From contig DASPKT010000390.1 in assembly GCA_035627915.1 (NCBI GenBank), forward strand, positions 1-34,610: a DNA stretch of 34,610 bases, written 5' to 3'. Made by a program: the position numbers and the translations under genes. Shown here in pieces: positions 24,358 to 31,999 of the stretch (position 1 is its first letter; each line of letters opens with the position of its first letter). Origin of the DNA: DASPKT01 sp035627915. GTDB taxonomy: Bacteria > Pseudomonadota > Alphaproteobacteria > Azospirillales > Azospirillaceae. A model generated the notes under the pieces. That model was not told where the DNA came from. It saw only the letters and a list, made by a program, of their open reading frames with translations, and ran no database searches.

Positions 24358-25635
24358 ATGTCGAACAGGAACAACGACCTAGCGCGCGTCCACGAGTCCA
24401 TCGACGCATACTGCGCCGCGCACCACGACTTCGCATTCGACCCGGCGTCTCCGGTCGTCCGCCTGCACGAGCCGACCTTCAGCGCCGCGGAGATAAACGC
24501 GGCGGTCGACTGCATGCTGTCCACGAACGTGACCATGGGCGCCAAGGTCAAGGGGTTCGAGCGGGAGTACGCCGATGCCTTCGGCTGGCGGCACGGCGTG
24601 ATGGTCAATTCGGGCTCGTCCGCGAACCTCCTGGCCGTAGCGGCCGTCGCCAACCCGGCCACGAAGGACGGGCTCAAGCCCGGCGACGAGGTGATCGTGC
24701 CGGCGCTGTCCTGGTCGACCACCGTCTGGCCCCTGGTCCAGTGCGGGCTGGTCCCGGTCATCGTCGATATCGACCGGCGCACGATGAACATCGATCCGGC
24801 GGAGGTGGAGCGCGCGATCGGGCCCAAGACCCGCGCCCTGATGATCGTCCCGGTCTACGGCAACGCCTGCGATATGGACGCCCTGATCGACATCTGCAAC
24901 CGGCATTCCCTGATCCTCATCGAGGATTGCTGCGAGTCGATGGGAACCACCTACCGCGGCAAGCCCGTCGGCAGCTTCGGCCGGGTGGGGACGTTCAGCT
25001 TCTACTACTCGCACCACATCACGACCTTCGAGGGCGGCATCTGCGTCACCGACGACGACGAGTTCGCGGAGTCGATGCGGATCCTCCGGGCCCACGGCTG
25101 GGTGCGCGAGACCGAGAACCGCGAGCGCTACCATGCGCAGTACCCGGACATCGACCGGCGGTTCCTCTTCGTCAATGTCGGCTACAACCTGCGCCCCACC
25201 GAGATGCAGGGGGCCGTCGGCTCGATCCAGCTGCCGAAGCTGCAGGGCTTCCTGGAGCGCCGGCGCGCCAACGCCGCCTGGTTCGCGGACCGGTTGTCAC
25301 GCTTCGGCGACTTCTTCGAGTTCCAGGAACAGACCCCGGACAGCGAGCATGCCTGGTTCGGCTTCACCATCAAGGTGAAGCAAGGCGCGCCCTTCGCCGT
25401 GGCGGACATTACCCGCGCGCTGAATGCCGCCAACATCGAGACCCGGCCGATCATCTGCGGCAACATCGCCCGGCAGCCGGCGATGAAGCTGTTCGAGCAC
25501 CGCGCGGTCGGGTCGCTCGCCAACTCCGATTTCATAATGCAGCGGGCCTTCTCGTTCGGGAACCACCAGGGGATCGACGAGCGGGCACGCGCCTACGTGG
25601 CCGACACGATCGAAGAGTTCATTCGGAAGCTCTGA
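24358..25635 (+). CDS. ColD-like PLP-dependent sugar 3-dehydratase (GDP-4-keto-6-deoxymannose 3-dehydratase type)
   Basis: A 425-residue DegT/DnrJ/EryC1/StrS-fold protein from ATG 24358 (GGAG seven bases upstream). FGWRHGVMVNSGSSANLLAV, PALSWSTTVWPLVQCGL and LIEDCCESMGTTYRGK are family signatures. The residue that forms the PLP Schiff base in aminotransferases is Lys in an SFxxxK motif; here the sequence is SFYYSHHITTFEGG and His219 takes that place. ColD (His188) and the CDP-sugar enzyme E1 (His220) carry the same Lys-to-His change and use it to remove the C-3 hydroxyl. The surrounding blocks (WSTT, GTFSFYYSHHITT, RAHGWVRE) look more like ColD than E1. The predicted product is GDP-4-keto-3,6-dideoxymannose. 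Not tested; a PDH-like E1 pair upstream is not part of known colitose clusters. Confidence 0.88.
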   Translation: MSNRNNDLARVHESIDAYCAAHHDFAFDPASPVVRLHEPTFSAAEINAAVDCMLSTNVTMGAKVKGFEREYADAFGWRHGVMVNSGSSANLLAVAAVANPATKDGLKPGDEVIVPALSWSTTVWPLVQCGLVPVIVDIDRRTMNIDPAEVERAIGPKTRALMIVPVYGNACDMDALIDICNRHSLILIEDCCESMGTTYRGKPVGSFGRVGTFSFYYSHHITTFEGGICVTDDDEFAESMRILRAHGWVRETENRERYHAQYPDIDRRFLFVNVGYNLRPTEMQGAVGSIQLPKLQGFLERRRANAAWFADRLSRFGDFFEFQEQTPDSEHAWFGFTIKVKQGAPFAVADITRALNAANIETRPIICGNIARQPAMKLFEHRAVGSLANSDFIMQRAFSFGNHQGIDERARAYVADTIEEFIRKL

Positions 25636-25670
25636 GCGGATCGCCTGGAACAAGTATGGAGCGGGACAAC

Positions 25671-26690
25671 ATGTCTAGGCCGCGCGCGCTGATCACCGGC
25701 ATCACCGGAATGGTCGGATCGCATCTGGCAGAGCATCTGCTGGAGAACACCGACTGGGAGGTCTACGGGGTCTGCCGCTGGCGCAGCCCCCTGTCCAACA
25801 TCGAGGCGCTGATCCCCCGCATCAACAGCGGCGATCGTGTCCATCTCCTGCACGCCGACGTCCGGGACAGCTATTCCGTGGACGAGGCCGTCAGGAAGGC
25901 GAAGCCGGACTACGTCTTCCACCTCGCCGCGCAGAGCTTCCCGCGGACCAGTTTCGACGCCCCGGTCGACACTCTCGATACCAACATCCAGGGAACGCTC
26001 CGCGTCCTCGAGGCTATCCGGCAGTTCTCGCCCGACGCCTGGGTCCATGTCTGCTCCTCGTCCGAGGTCTTCGGGCGCGTTCCCAAGGAGAAGACCCCGA
26101 TCAACGAGGACTGCTCGTTCCACCCGGCGTCGCCCTATGCGATTTCGAAGGTCGGGACCGACCTGATCGCACGCTTCTACAACGAAGCCTACGGGCTGAA
26201 GACCCTGACCACCCGCATGTTCACCCATACGGGGCCGCGGCGCGGCGACGTCTTCGCCGAGTCGAGCTTCGCCAAGCAGATCGCCCTGGCCGAGGCCGGC
26301 CTGGTGGCCCCCGTGGTCAAGGTCGGCAACCTGGAGTCCCTGCGCACGATCGCCGACGTCCGTGACGCCGTGCGGGCGTACCATATGCTGCTTACGGTCA
26401 ATCCGGTGCCGGGCAGCGTGTACAACATCGGCGGCAGCTACAGCTGCACCGTCGGGGCTGTCCTGAAGACCCTGCTGTCCATGTCGCCGATCGGTAACGA
26501 AATCACGGTCGAGGTCGACCCGTCGCGCCTGAGGCCCATCGACGCCGACCTGCAGATCCCGGATACGAGCCGCTTCCGCGCGCATACCGGCTGGGAGCCT
26601 CGTATCCCCTTCGAGACCACCATGCGCGACCTGCTGGACTATTGGCGCCGGACAATCAAGGCTCGGGCCGATGCCTACCTCGTGCAGTAA
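25671..26690 (+). CDS. GDP-mannose 4,6-dehydratase-type SDR (Gmd, possibly Rmd)
   Basis: About 339 residues. It starts with a Rossmann loop TGITGMVGSHLAEHLL, then VFHLAAQSF, SSSEVFGRVPKE (Ser131, Glu132), and Tyr156-x3-Lys160 in SPYAISKVGTDL. THTGPRRGDVFAESSFAKQIA and the C-terminal RLRPIDADLQIPDTSR are shared by short-form GDP-mannose dehydratases and the related Rmd reductases. The glutamate next to the catalytic Ser favours dehydratase, and the pathway needs one, because no other Gmd candidate exists in the window. ATG 25671 has GGAG nine bases upstream; ATG 25656, five codons earlier, is also possible. It follows the ColD-like gene by 35 bases. Confidence 0.78.
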   Translation: MSRPRALITGITGMVGSHLAEHLLENTDWEVYGVCRWRSPLSNIEALIPRINSGDRVHLLHADVRDSYSVDEAVRKAKPDYVFHLAAQSFPRTSFDAPVDTLDTNIQGTLRVLEAIRQFSPDAWVHVCSSSEVFGRVPKEKTPINEDCSFHPASPYAISKVGTDLIARFYNEAYGLKTLTTRMFTHTGPRRGDVFAESSFAKQIALAEAGLVAPVVKVGNLESLRTIADVRDAVRAYHMLLTVNPVPGSVYNIGGSYSCTVGAVLKTLLSMSPIGNEITVEVDPSRLRPIDADLQIPDTSRFRAHTGWEPRIPFETTMRDLLDYWRRTIKARADAYLVQ

Positions 26691-26750
26691 CCCCCTCCGC
26701 GCCAGCCCTGCGGCGCGGCGGCAACAACACGAATTCGACCTGGAACAGCG

Positions 26751-27791
26751 ATGATCATCACCCGGACACCCTACCGCATCTCCTTCTTCGGCGGCGGCAC
26801 CGACTATCCGCCCTGGTTCCAGGAGCACGGCGGGGCGGTCCTGGCGACCACGATCGACCGCTACTGCTACATCAAGTGCCGCTTCCTTCCTCCCTTCTTC
26901 GACCACAAGACCCGGGTCGTCTGGTCGGAGATCGAACTGGTCACCGACCACGGCGCCATCCGGCACCCGGTCATCCGCGAGGTGCTCCGCTACCTCAGGA
27001 TCGACGAGGGGGTAGAGATCCACCATGACGGCGACCTGCCGGCGCGGTCCGGCCTGGGATCGAGCTCCGCCTTCACGGTCGGCATCCTGAACGCTCTCTA
27101 CACGTTGCAGGGCAAGGCCGTGCCCAAGGAGGAGCTGGCCCGGCGCGCCATCTATGTCGAACAGGAACTGCTGCACGAGAATGTCGGCGTCCAGGACCAG
27201 ATCGAGACGGCCTTCGGCGGCCTCAATGCGATCGACATCTTCCCGGATGGCTCGTTCAGCGTGAAGCCCGTGCCCATCGGCGGCGAGCGGCTCCAGCTCC
27301 TGCAGGACCACCTGCTCCTCGTCTACACCGGGGTCGCGCGCTTCGCCTCAGATGTCGCCGCGGACAAGGTCGCTTCGATCCCGAAGAAGCAGGACGAGCT
27401 GAAACTGATGCGGCAGATGGTCGACGAGGGATACCGCATCCTGACCGGTTCGGGCGATATCCAGGATTTCGGCCGCCTGCTGCACGAGAGCTGGGAGGTG
27501 AAGCGAACCCTCTCCTCCAAGGTCGCGCCGACCTTCGTCAACGACATCTACGCCAAGGCGCGGGACGCAGGTGCGCTGGGCGGCAAGCTGCTGGGTGCCG
27601 GCGGCGGCGGCTTCATGCTCTTCTTCGTGCCGCCGGAACGGCGGATCGCCGTCCTGGAGGCGCTCAACCAGTTGCTGGTCGTGCCGATCGAGTTCGACCG
27701 CACCGGCACCCAGGTCATCTTCTACGAACCCGACACCTATTCGCGGACGGTACACCAGCGGCGGGACTTCATCCGGCTCGGCGCGGACTGA
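26751..27791 (+). CDS. GHMP-family sugar kinase (heptose-7-phosphate kinase-like)
   Basis: A 346-residue kinase from ATG 26751 (GGAA upstream). MIITRTPYRISFFGGGTDYPPWF is the N-terminal sugar-binding segment, PARSGLGSSSAF (about residues 97-108) is the GHMP phosphate loop, and GGKLLGAGGGGFMLF is motif 3. It resembles HddA-type D-glycero-D-manno-heptose 7-phosphate kinases and sugar-1-kinases. None of the other heptose pathway genes (gmhA, gmhB, hddC) is present, so a heptose role is doubtful here. It more likely phosphorylates C-1 of a free or modified sugar within this operon. Substrate unknown. Confidence 0.85.
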   Translation: MIITRTPYRISFFGGGTDYPPWFQEHGGAVLATTIDRYCYIKCRFLPPFFDHKTRVVWSEIELVTDHGAIRHPVIREVLRYLRIDEGVEIHHDGDLPARSGLGSSSAFTVGILNALYTLQGKAVPKEELARRAIYVEQELLHENVGVQDQIETAFGGLNAIDIFPDGSFSVKPVPIGGERLQLLQDHLLLVYTGVARFASDVAADKVASIPKKQDELKLMRQMVDEGYRILTGSGDIQDFGRLLHESWEVKRTLSSKVAPTFVNDIYAKARDAGALGGKLLGAGGGGFMLFFVPPERRIAVLEALNQLLVVPIEFDRTGTQVIFYEPDTYSRTVHQRRDFIRLGAD

Positions 27792-27855
27792 CCGGGTCGG
27801 GCAGCCCCGCCCCCCGGGGCGCGGCATGCCGGCCAACAGCAGAAAGACAGACCAA

Positions 27856-28920
27856 ATGGCTTCGCCCGTCAGGAATTCCCTACTGAACGACCCGCTCTTC
27901 CGCTCGCTTCCCGTCGCGGAGGAGTTCGAGGCCCGCCCACTGGGCTTCATCGACGTCGGCGCCCGCGGCGGCGTCCACCCGACCATGGACCCCGTCGCCG
28001 GCATCACCGGTGTCCTCGCCTTCGATCCTGACGAAGAAGCCTACCGTGACCTGCTCGCCGACGCCTCCAACTCTCCCTGGGCACGCTACCTGGTCGAGCC
28101 GGTCGGCCTGGCCGACCACCGGGGTACGGCCCCGCTGCACCTCTACGCCGTCCCCACCAACCATTCGCTGCTGCCGCCGAACCTCCCCTTCACGGCCCGC
28201 TACGCCATGGAGAAGTTCGCCAAGGTGGGAGAGGTTTCCGTCCCGGTCGCGACGCTCGACGAGGTGATCTATTCCCGGTACGCGGACGAACCGCAGTGGG
28301 GCGAGTTCATCAAGCTGGACACCCAGGGGTCGGAGTACGAGATCCTCCAGGGGGCGCGGCGGACACTCACCGAGCGCACCGTCGCCCTGCTGATCGAAGT
28401 AGAGTTCGCCGAGATCTACAAGGACCAGAAGCTCTTTTCCGATCTGGAACTCCACCTCCGGGAGCTGGGCTTTTCGTTCTACGGCTTCACCTCGATCTTC
28501 CAGCGCTCCCGCAAGTCGCTGGACAAGCGGACGGAGGTCGGCCGCGAGCGCTGGCTGCACGCCGACGCGCTGTTCTTCAAGGACCCGCTCCCCGGGGGAC
28601 CGCGGGCCACCGTCGATGCGCGCGGCGTGAAGGTGCTCTTCGTCCTTGCCCTGCTGTTCGGGTATTTCGATTTTGCCCTCGAACTGGCCGAGTCCGGCTG
28701 GGCGACGGACGGGGAGTCCCGCAGCGCCGTCCGCGAGCTGGTCCGACGGCTTGCATTCAAGGATCCTCGGGAGACGCTGGCGGAGCTGCGGGGCCTGCTT
28801 GCCGAGGTTGAGCGGCAGCCCGAGCTCGCCAACGTCCTGTGCCGCCGGTTCTTCGAGCCGATGCGGACGCTGAGCGACGTCAACGACGTGGTGCTGGGCC
28901 CTTCCGGCCCCAGCCTCTGA
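27856..28920 (+). CDS. FkbM family methyltransferase
   Basis: A 354-residue protein from ATG 27856, where an internal start is chosen because the longer frame overlaps the kinase. Motif I is LGFIDVGARGGVHPTMDP, followed by VLAFDPDEEAY, LYAVPTNHSLLPPNLPF, VPVATLDEVI, FIKLDTQGSEYEILQGA and LLIEVEFAEIYKDQKLFSD. A helical extension of roughly 110 residues follows the methyltransferase fold. It is a paralogue of the gene at 13689-14567. Expected role: O-methylation of a sugar in this operon's product. The upstream ribosome binding site is weak (AGAAAGA). Confidence 0.88.
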   Translation: MASPVRNSLLNDPLFRSLPVAEEFEARPLGFIDVGARGGVHPTMDPVAGITGVLAFDPDEEAYRDLLADASNSPWARYLVEPVGLADHRGTAPLHLYAVPTNHSLLPPNLPFTARYAMEKFAKVGEVSVPVATLDEVIYSRYADEPQWGEFIKLDTQGSEYEILQGARRTLTERTVALLIEVEFAEIYKDQKLFSDLELHLRELGFSFYGFTSIFQRSRKSLDKRTEVGRERWLHADALFFKDPLPGGPRATVDARGVKVLFVLALLFGYFDFALELAESGWATDGESRSAVRELVRRLAFKDPRETLAELRGLLAEVERQPELANVLCRRFFEPMRTLSDVNDVVLGPSGPSL

Positions 28921-28929
28921 GGCAGCGAG

Positions 28930-29652
28930 GTGTCGGTCGTGCTGGACAAGAATTCCCGCAGCGGCGTGCTGCACATGGAACGGCTCTTCGATCCGGCTGT
29001 CATGATCGAGGTGCTGCGCCATTTCGAGGCGGTCGAGCCCGAGTACCAGAACCGCGTCCTCACCGAGAAGGACGAGAAGTTCCTTCGCATCGGCGCCTCG
29101 ACGGACGCTTTCCGCTTCGATCCCGTCTGGTACGACCTGTGGCGCAAGGCGCCCGAGGGAACCGTCGAGCGGTTCCGGCCATACACCTGGATCGTCTATC
29201 CCGTCCAGATCCGGCACATCCATGCCGGCAGCCATCTTGTCCCCTGGCACCAGGACATCGGCTATCAGGTCCTGCTGGGCAAGCGCGCCCACAGGCAGGT
29301 CATCACCTGTTTCGTTCCGCTGGAGGAACGGCCGTCGGACTGTGCCGGCCTGGAATTCGCCGTCGGCGACTTCGACACCCTGCCGCACGAACCGTTCGGG
29401 GACCATGGGGCGGCGCTTCCCGGCTTCACCTGCGACCAGAGCGTGAGACCTCAGCTGTCGATGGGCGATGCCCTCGTGTTCGGCGATCATGCCCCGCACC
29501 AGACCGTGGTGCCGGAGGGCGGCAGGGTCGAGCGGCGGTCATTCGAGTTCCGCTTGATCGACCCGGCGGACGCGATCGACGGAAAAGACTATTTCGATCT
29601 CGAGCGGCGCATCTTCGTCCGCACTGATGGAACCACGAGGTATCATCCATGA
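28930..29652 (+). CDS. Fe(II)/2-oxoglutarate-type dioxygenase, PhyH-like
   Basis: A 240-residue product from GTG 28930; a GAGG overlapping the previous stop serves as ribosome binding site. The double-stranded beta-helix iron motif is His107-x-Asp109 in LVPWHQDIGY, with the distal histidine His190 (or His187) in FGDHAPHQTVVPEGG, followed by the basic RRSFEFRLI strand that usually binds 2-oxoglutarate. TWIVYPVQIRHIHAGSHLVPWHQD is PhyH-like. Its last four bases overlap the next gene (ATGA). Likely hydroxylates or oxidises a sugar, or a protein-linked glycan. Substrate unknown. The HxD...H pattern is clear; exact family assignment is less so. Confidence 0.75.
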   Translation: MSVVLDKNSRSGVLHMERLFDPAVMIEVLRHFEAVEPEYQNRVLTEKDEKFLRIGASTDAFRFDPVWYDLWRKAPEGTVERFRPYTWIVYPVQIRHIHAGSHLVPWHQDIGYQVLLGKRAHRQVITCFVPLEERPSDCAGLEFAVGDFDTLPHEPFGDHGAALPGFTCDQSVRPQLSMGDALVFGDHAPHQTVVPEGGRVERRSFEFRLIDPADAIDGKDYFDLERRIFVRTDGTTRYHP

Positions 29653-30413
29653 ACGAGCGCGTGTTCGATGGCCGCAAGAACTTCGCCGCCGACGATGATG
29701 TCGAGCGCATGCTTGAGGAGCATTTCGAGAAGTTCGAGATCAGCAAGAGGGAAATCTGGCGGAATTTTGCCATTTACACGCGACGGGTATTCCTGAAGCG
29801 GTTCCTGGCACTCTATGAGCTTTACCAGCAGGTGGTCGATCTGCCAGGCGACGTGGTTGAACTCGGCGTCTATCGGGGGGCATCCCTGATGGCCTTCGCG
29901 AACTTCATGGAAATCCGCAACATGGGCGACCGCCAGAAGAAGGTGGTCGGGTTCGACAACTTCATGGGATTCGGCGAGCTGACCGAGGAGGACGGGGCGG
30001 AGAAGCCCGAGGTCGGGAAGCGCCGCGGCGGCTTCAAGAGTGAGGACTTCGAGGCGCCGTTGCGCGACGCGATCGCGATTTTCGACGCCGACCGCTTCAT
30101 CCCCTACAAGGCCCGGGTCCATCTGGTGAAGGGCGATATCGAGCAGACCGTCCCCGCCTATGTGGCGGAGAACCCGGGCATGAGGATATCGCTTCTCCAT
30201 TTCGACGCCGATCTATACCGGCCGACCCTGGTGGCCCTGGAGCATCTGTGGCCCCTCGTGGTGCCGGGGGGCATCGTCGCCTTCGACGAGTACGGCATCC
30301 CTCCCTGGGAGGGCGAGAGCCGCGCCGTCGACGAGTTCTTCAAGGACCAGAAGATCAAGCTGCGCCGCTTCGATTGGGCCAGCAATCCCGGTGCCTATCT
30401 GATCAAGGAATGA
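29649..30413 (+). CDS. TylF/MycF-type O-methyltransferase
   Basis: A 254-residue product whose ATG shares an ATGA with the stop of the preceding dioxygenase. After about 65 helical residues the SAM site reads VVELGVYRGASLMAFA, with KVVGFDNFMGFGELT as the next acidic segment. LLHFDADLYRPTLVALEHLWPLVVPGGIVAFDEYG is the signature of TylF/MycF enzymes, where two Asp residues hold the Mg ion used for sugar O-methylation. MycF and TylF methylate deoxysugars in macrolide pathways. Here a deoxysugar of the operon is the natural candidate, which is inference. Confidence 0.88.
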   Translation: MNERVFDGRKNFAADDDVERMLEEHFEKFEISKREIWRNFAIYTRRVFLKRFLALYELYQQVVDLPGDVVELGVYRGASLMAFANFMEIRNMGDRQKKVVGFDNFMGFGELTEEDGAEKPEVGKRRGGFKSEDFEAPLRDAIAIFDADRFIPYKARVHLVKGDIEQTVPAYVAENPGMRISLLHFDADLYRPTLVALEHLWPLVVPGGIVAFDEYGIPPWEGESRAVDEFFKDQKIKLRRFDWASNPGAYLIKE

Positions 30414-30442
30414 CCCTGGACCGCGGCGGAGCGAAGACCGGC

Positions 30443-31192
30443 ATGAAGACCTTCGATATCGACCAGCTCCCGCAGTTCGCCGAGTGCCCCGCTGCGGCGC
30501 GGGCCTCGTACGACCGGCTGGGCTTTCACGTCGAGCGCGGCGTGCTGGACCGGGAGCGGTGCGACCGCCTCGTTTCCATTGCCCTGGGCTTCCAGGCGGC
30601 AGCGAGCGGGGACTACCGCCCCGCCATGAACCCCCACCGGCACGAGGACGTCTTCCTCCGGCAGCTCGCCTTCCCGCCGGTGACGGCCATCATCGAGCGG
30701 CTCATCGGGACTCCCGTCTGCGGGCTCCAGAGCGAGTTCTTCTACTGCCGGCCGGGTACCCGCGGCTTCGCGCTGCACCAGGACAATTTCTTCGTCGAGG
30801 CGCCCGGCGACGCGTTCGCGTCGGCCTGGACGTCGTTGACCGACATTTCGGCCGACATGGGCAGCCTGATCGTCATTCCGGGGTCGCACATCGCAGGACG
30901 GCTTCCGGTGGCGCAGCTGAGCGGCGGCTCGGGCCCGAACCAGGACCCCAATGCCGCCAACGAGGAGGTCGTCCTGCCGCCCGGTTCGGCAGATCCCGTA
31001 TGCCTCCCGCTGCCGGCGGGAGCGTCCGTGTTCCTGCACGCCTGGGTCGTTCACGGTTCCAATGCCAATGTCGCCAACCGGTCCCGCTACGCGCTGCTGA
31101 ACACATATATCCGCAAAGGCGCGCCGTTCCGGCCCGGGAACACGGCCAAGCGCACAGCACTGGATCTCGCCGGGCTCGCCGATGCGGTCTGA
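30443..31192 (+). CDS. Phytanoyl-CoA dioxygenase (PhyH) family protein
   Basis: A 249-residue product. SYDRLGFHVERGVLDRERCDRLV is the usual PhyH opening, FALHQDNFFVEAP supplies His112 and Asp114, and AWVVHGSNANVANRSRYALLNTY supplies the distal His204 and the 2-oxoglutarate arginine. GSLIVIPGSHIAGRLP is another family signature. Non-haem iron enzymes of this family hydroxylate or epimerise natural-product intermediates, including sugars. ATG 30443 (MKTFDIDQLPQF) is chosen; ATG 30410, overlapping the previous stop, would add 11 residues with AAGGA directly abutting it. It is the second HxD dioxygenase in the operon and is not similar enough to the first to be a recent duplicate. Confidence 0.88.
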   Translation: MKTFDIDQLPQFAECPAAARASYDRLGFHVERGVLDRERCDRLVSIALGFQAAASGDYRPAMNPHRHEDVFLRQLAFPPVTAIIERLIGTPVCGLQSEFFYCRPGTRGFALHQDNFFVEAPGDAFASAWTSLTDISADMGSLIVIPGSHIAGRLPVAQLSGGSGPNQDPNAANEEVVLPPGSADPVCLPLPAGASVFLHAWVVHGSNANVANRSRYALLNTYIRKGAPFRPGNTAKRTALDLAGLADAV

Positions 31193-31241
31193 GCCCCCGG
31201 TCCGAGGCCGGGGGGGCGTCGAGGACGGCGGCCGCCCCCCG

Positions 31242-31976
31242 ATGCCTGGGGCACCGCGCGGAACCCTTGTCGTCACCGGCGCGTCCAGGGGCATCGGCGC
31301 GGCCACCGGACTGGCCGCGGCACGGGAAGGCTTTGCCGTCTGCGTCAACTACCGCCGGGACGCGGCCGGCGCGGCGCGGGTGGTCGCGCAGATCCGCGCG
31401 TCGGGAGGGATCGGGGAGGCCGTCCAGGCGGATGTCGCCAGTCCCGAGGGCGCGGCGCACCTGTTCAACGAGGTGGACCGGCTACTGCCCTTCCCCCTGA
31501 CGGGGCTCGTCAACAACGCCGCCGTAGCCGGGCCCCGCCTGAGGCTCGACGCGCTGCCCCTCAGCGACCTCCTGGACGTGCTGGACACGAACTTGCGCGG
31601 AACGCTCCTCTGCTGCCGGGAAGCGGTGCGCCGCATGGGGCGGGACCGGGGCGGACGCGGCGGCGCCATCGTGAACATCTCGTCGGAGGCCGCCCGCACG
31701 GGCGGACGCCTCCTCGCGGCCTATGTGGCGACCAAGGGCGCCGTGAACAGCTTCACGGCCGGCTTCGCCCGCGAGGTCGCCGGGGACGGCATCCGCGTGA
31801 ACGCCGTCAGTCCCGGCGTGATCGCCGCGGCGCCGGCCGCGGCCGAGGATTGGGAGCGCTTCCCCATGGGACGGCCCGGCCGGCCGGACGAGGTCGCGGC
31901 GACCGTGCTCTGGCTGCTGTCGGATGCCGCCTCTTACGTCAGCGGCGCGATCGTCCCCGTCCATGGGGCGCGGTAG
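31242..31976 (+). CDS. Short-chain dehydrogenase/reductase (classical SDR)
   Basis: A 244-residue NAD(P) enzyme: TLVVTGASRGIGAATGLAA, LVNNAAVAGP, IVNISSEAA with the catalytic Ser, Tyr161-x3-Lys165 in AAYVATKGAVNSF, and VNAVSPGVI. It resembles FabG-type reductases, but its place in a sugar operon suggests reduction of a keto-sugar or of a carbonyl on a side chain. Start ATG 31242 leaves the typical short lead before the TGASRGIG loop; ATG 31182, overlapping the previous stop, would add 20 Gly/Arg/Pro-rich residues. Neither has a good ribosome binding site. Confidence 0.87.
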   Translation: MPGAPRGTLVVTGASRGIGAATGLAAAREGFAVCVNYRRDAAGAARVVAQIRASGGIGEAVQADVASPEGAAHLFNEVDRLLPFPLTGLVNNAAVAGPRLRLDALPLSDLLDVLDTNLRGTLLCCREAVRRMGRDRGGRGGAIVNISSEAARTGGRLLAAYVATKGAVNSFTAGFAREVAGDGIRVNAVSPGVIAAAPAAAEDWERFPMGRPGRPDEVAATVLWLLSDAASYVSGAIVPVHGAR

Positions 31977-31999
31977 AACCCGCCCGGTGTGGTGATGAG

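Noticed and set aside
23034..24827. A 597-codon minus-strand frame opposite E1 beta and the ColD-like gene
   Set aside because: Shadow of two well-conserved genes; no domain and an Arg-rich composition.
24358..25635. Ordinary sugar aminotransferase (perosamine synthase type)
   Set aside because: The Schiff-base lysine is replaced by His219, which does not fit an aminotransferase.
25593..27311. A 572-codon minus-strand frame opposite the Gmd-type and kinase genes
   Set aside because: Antisense shadow; the plus strand holds intact catalytic motifs throughout.
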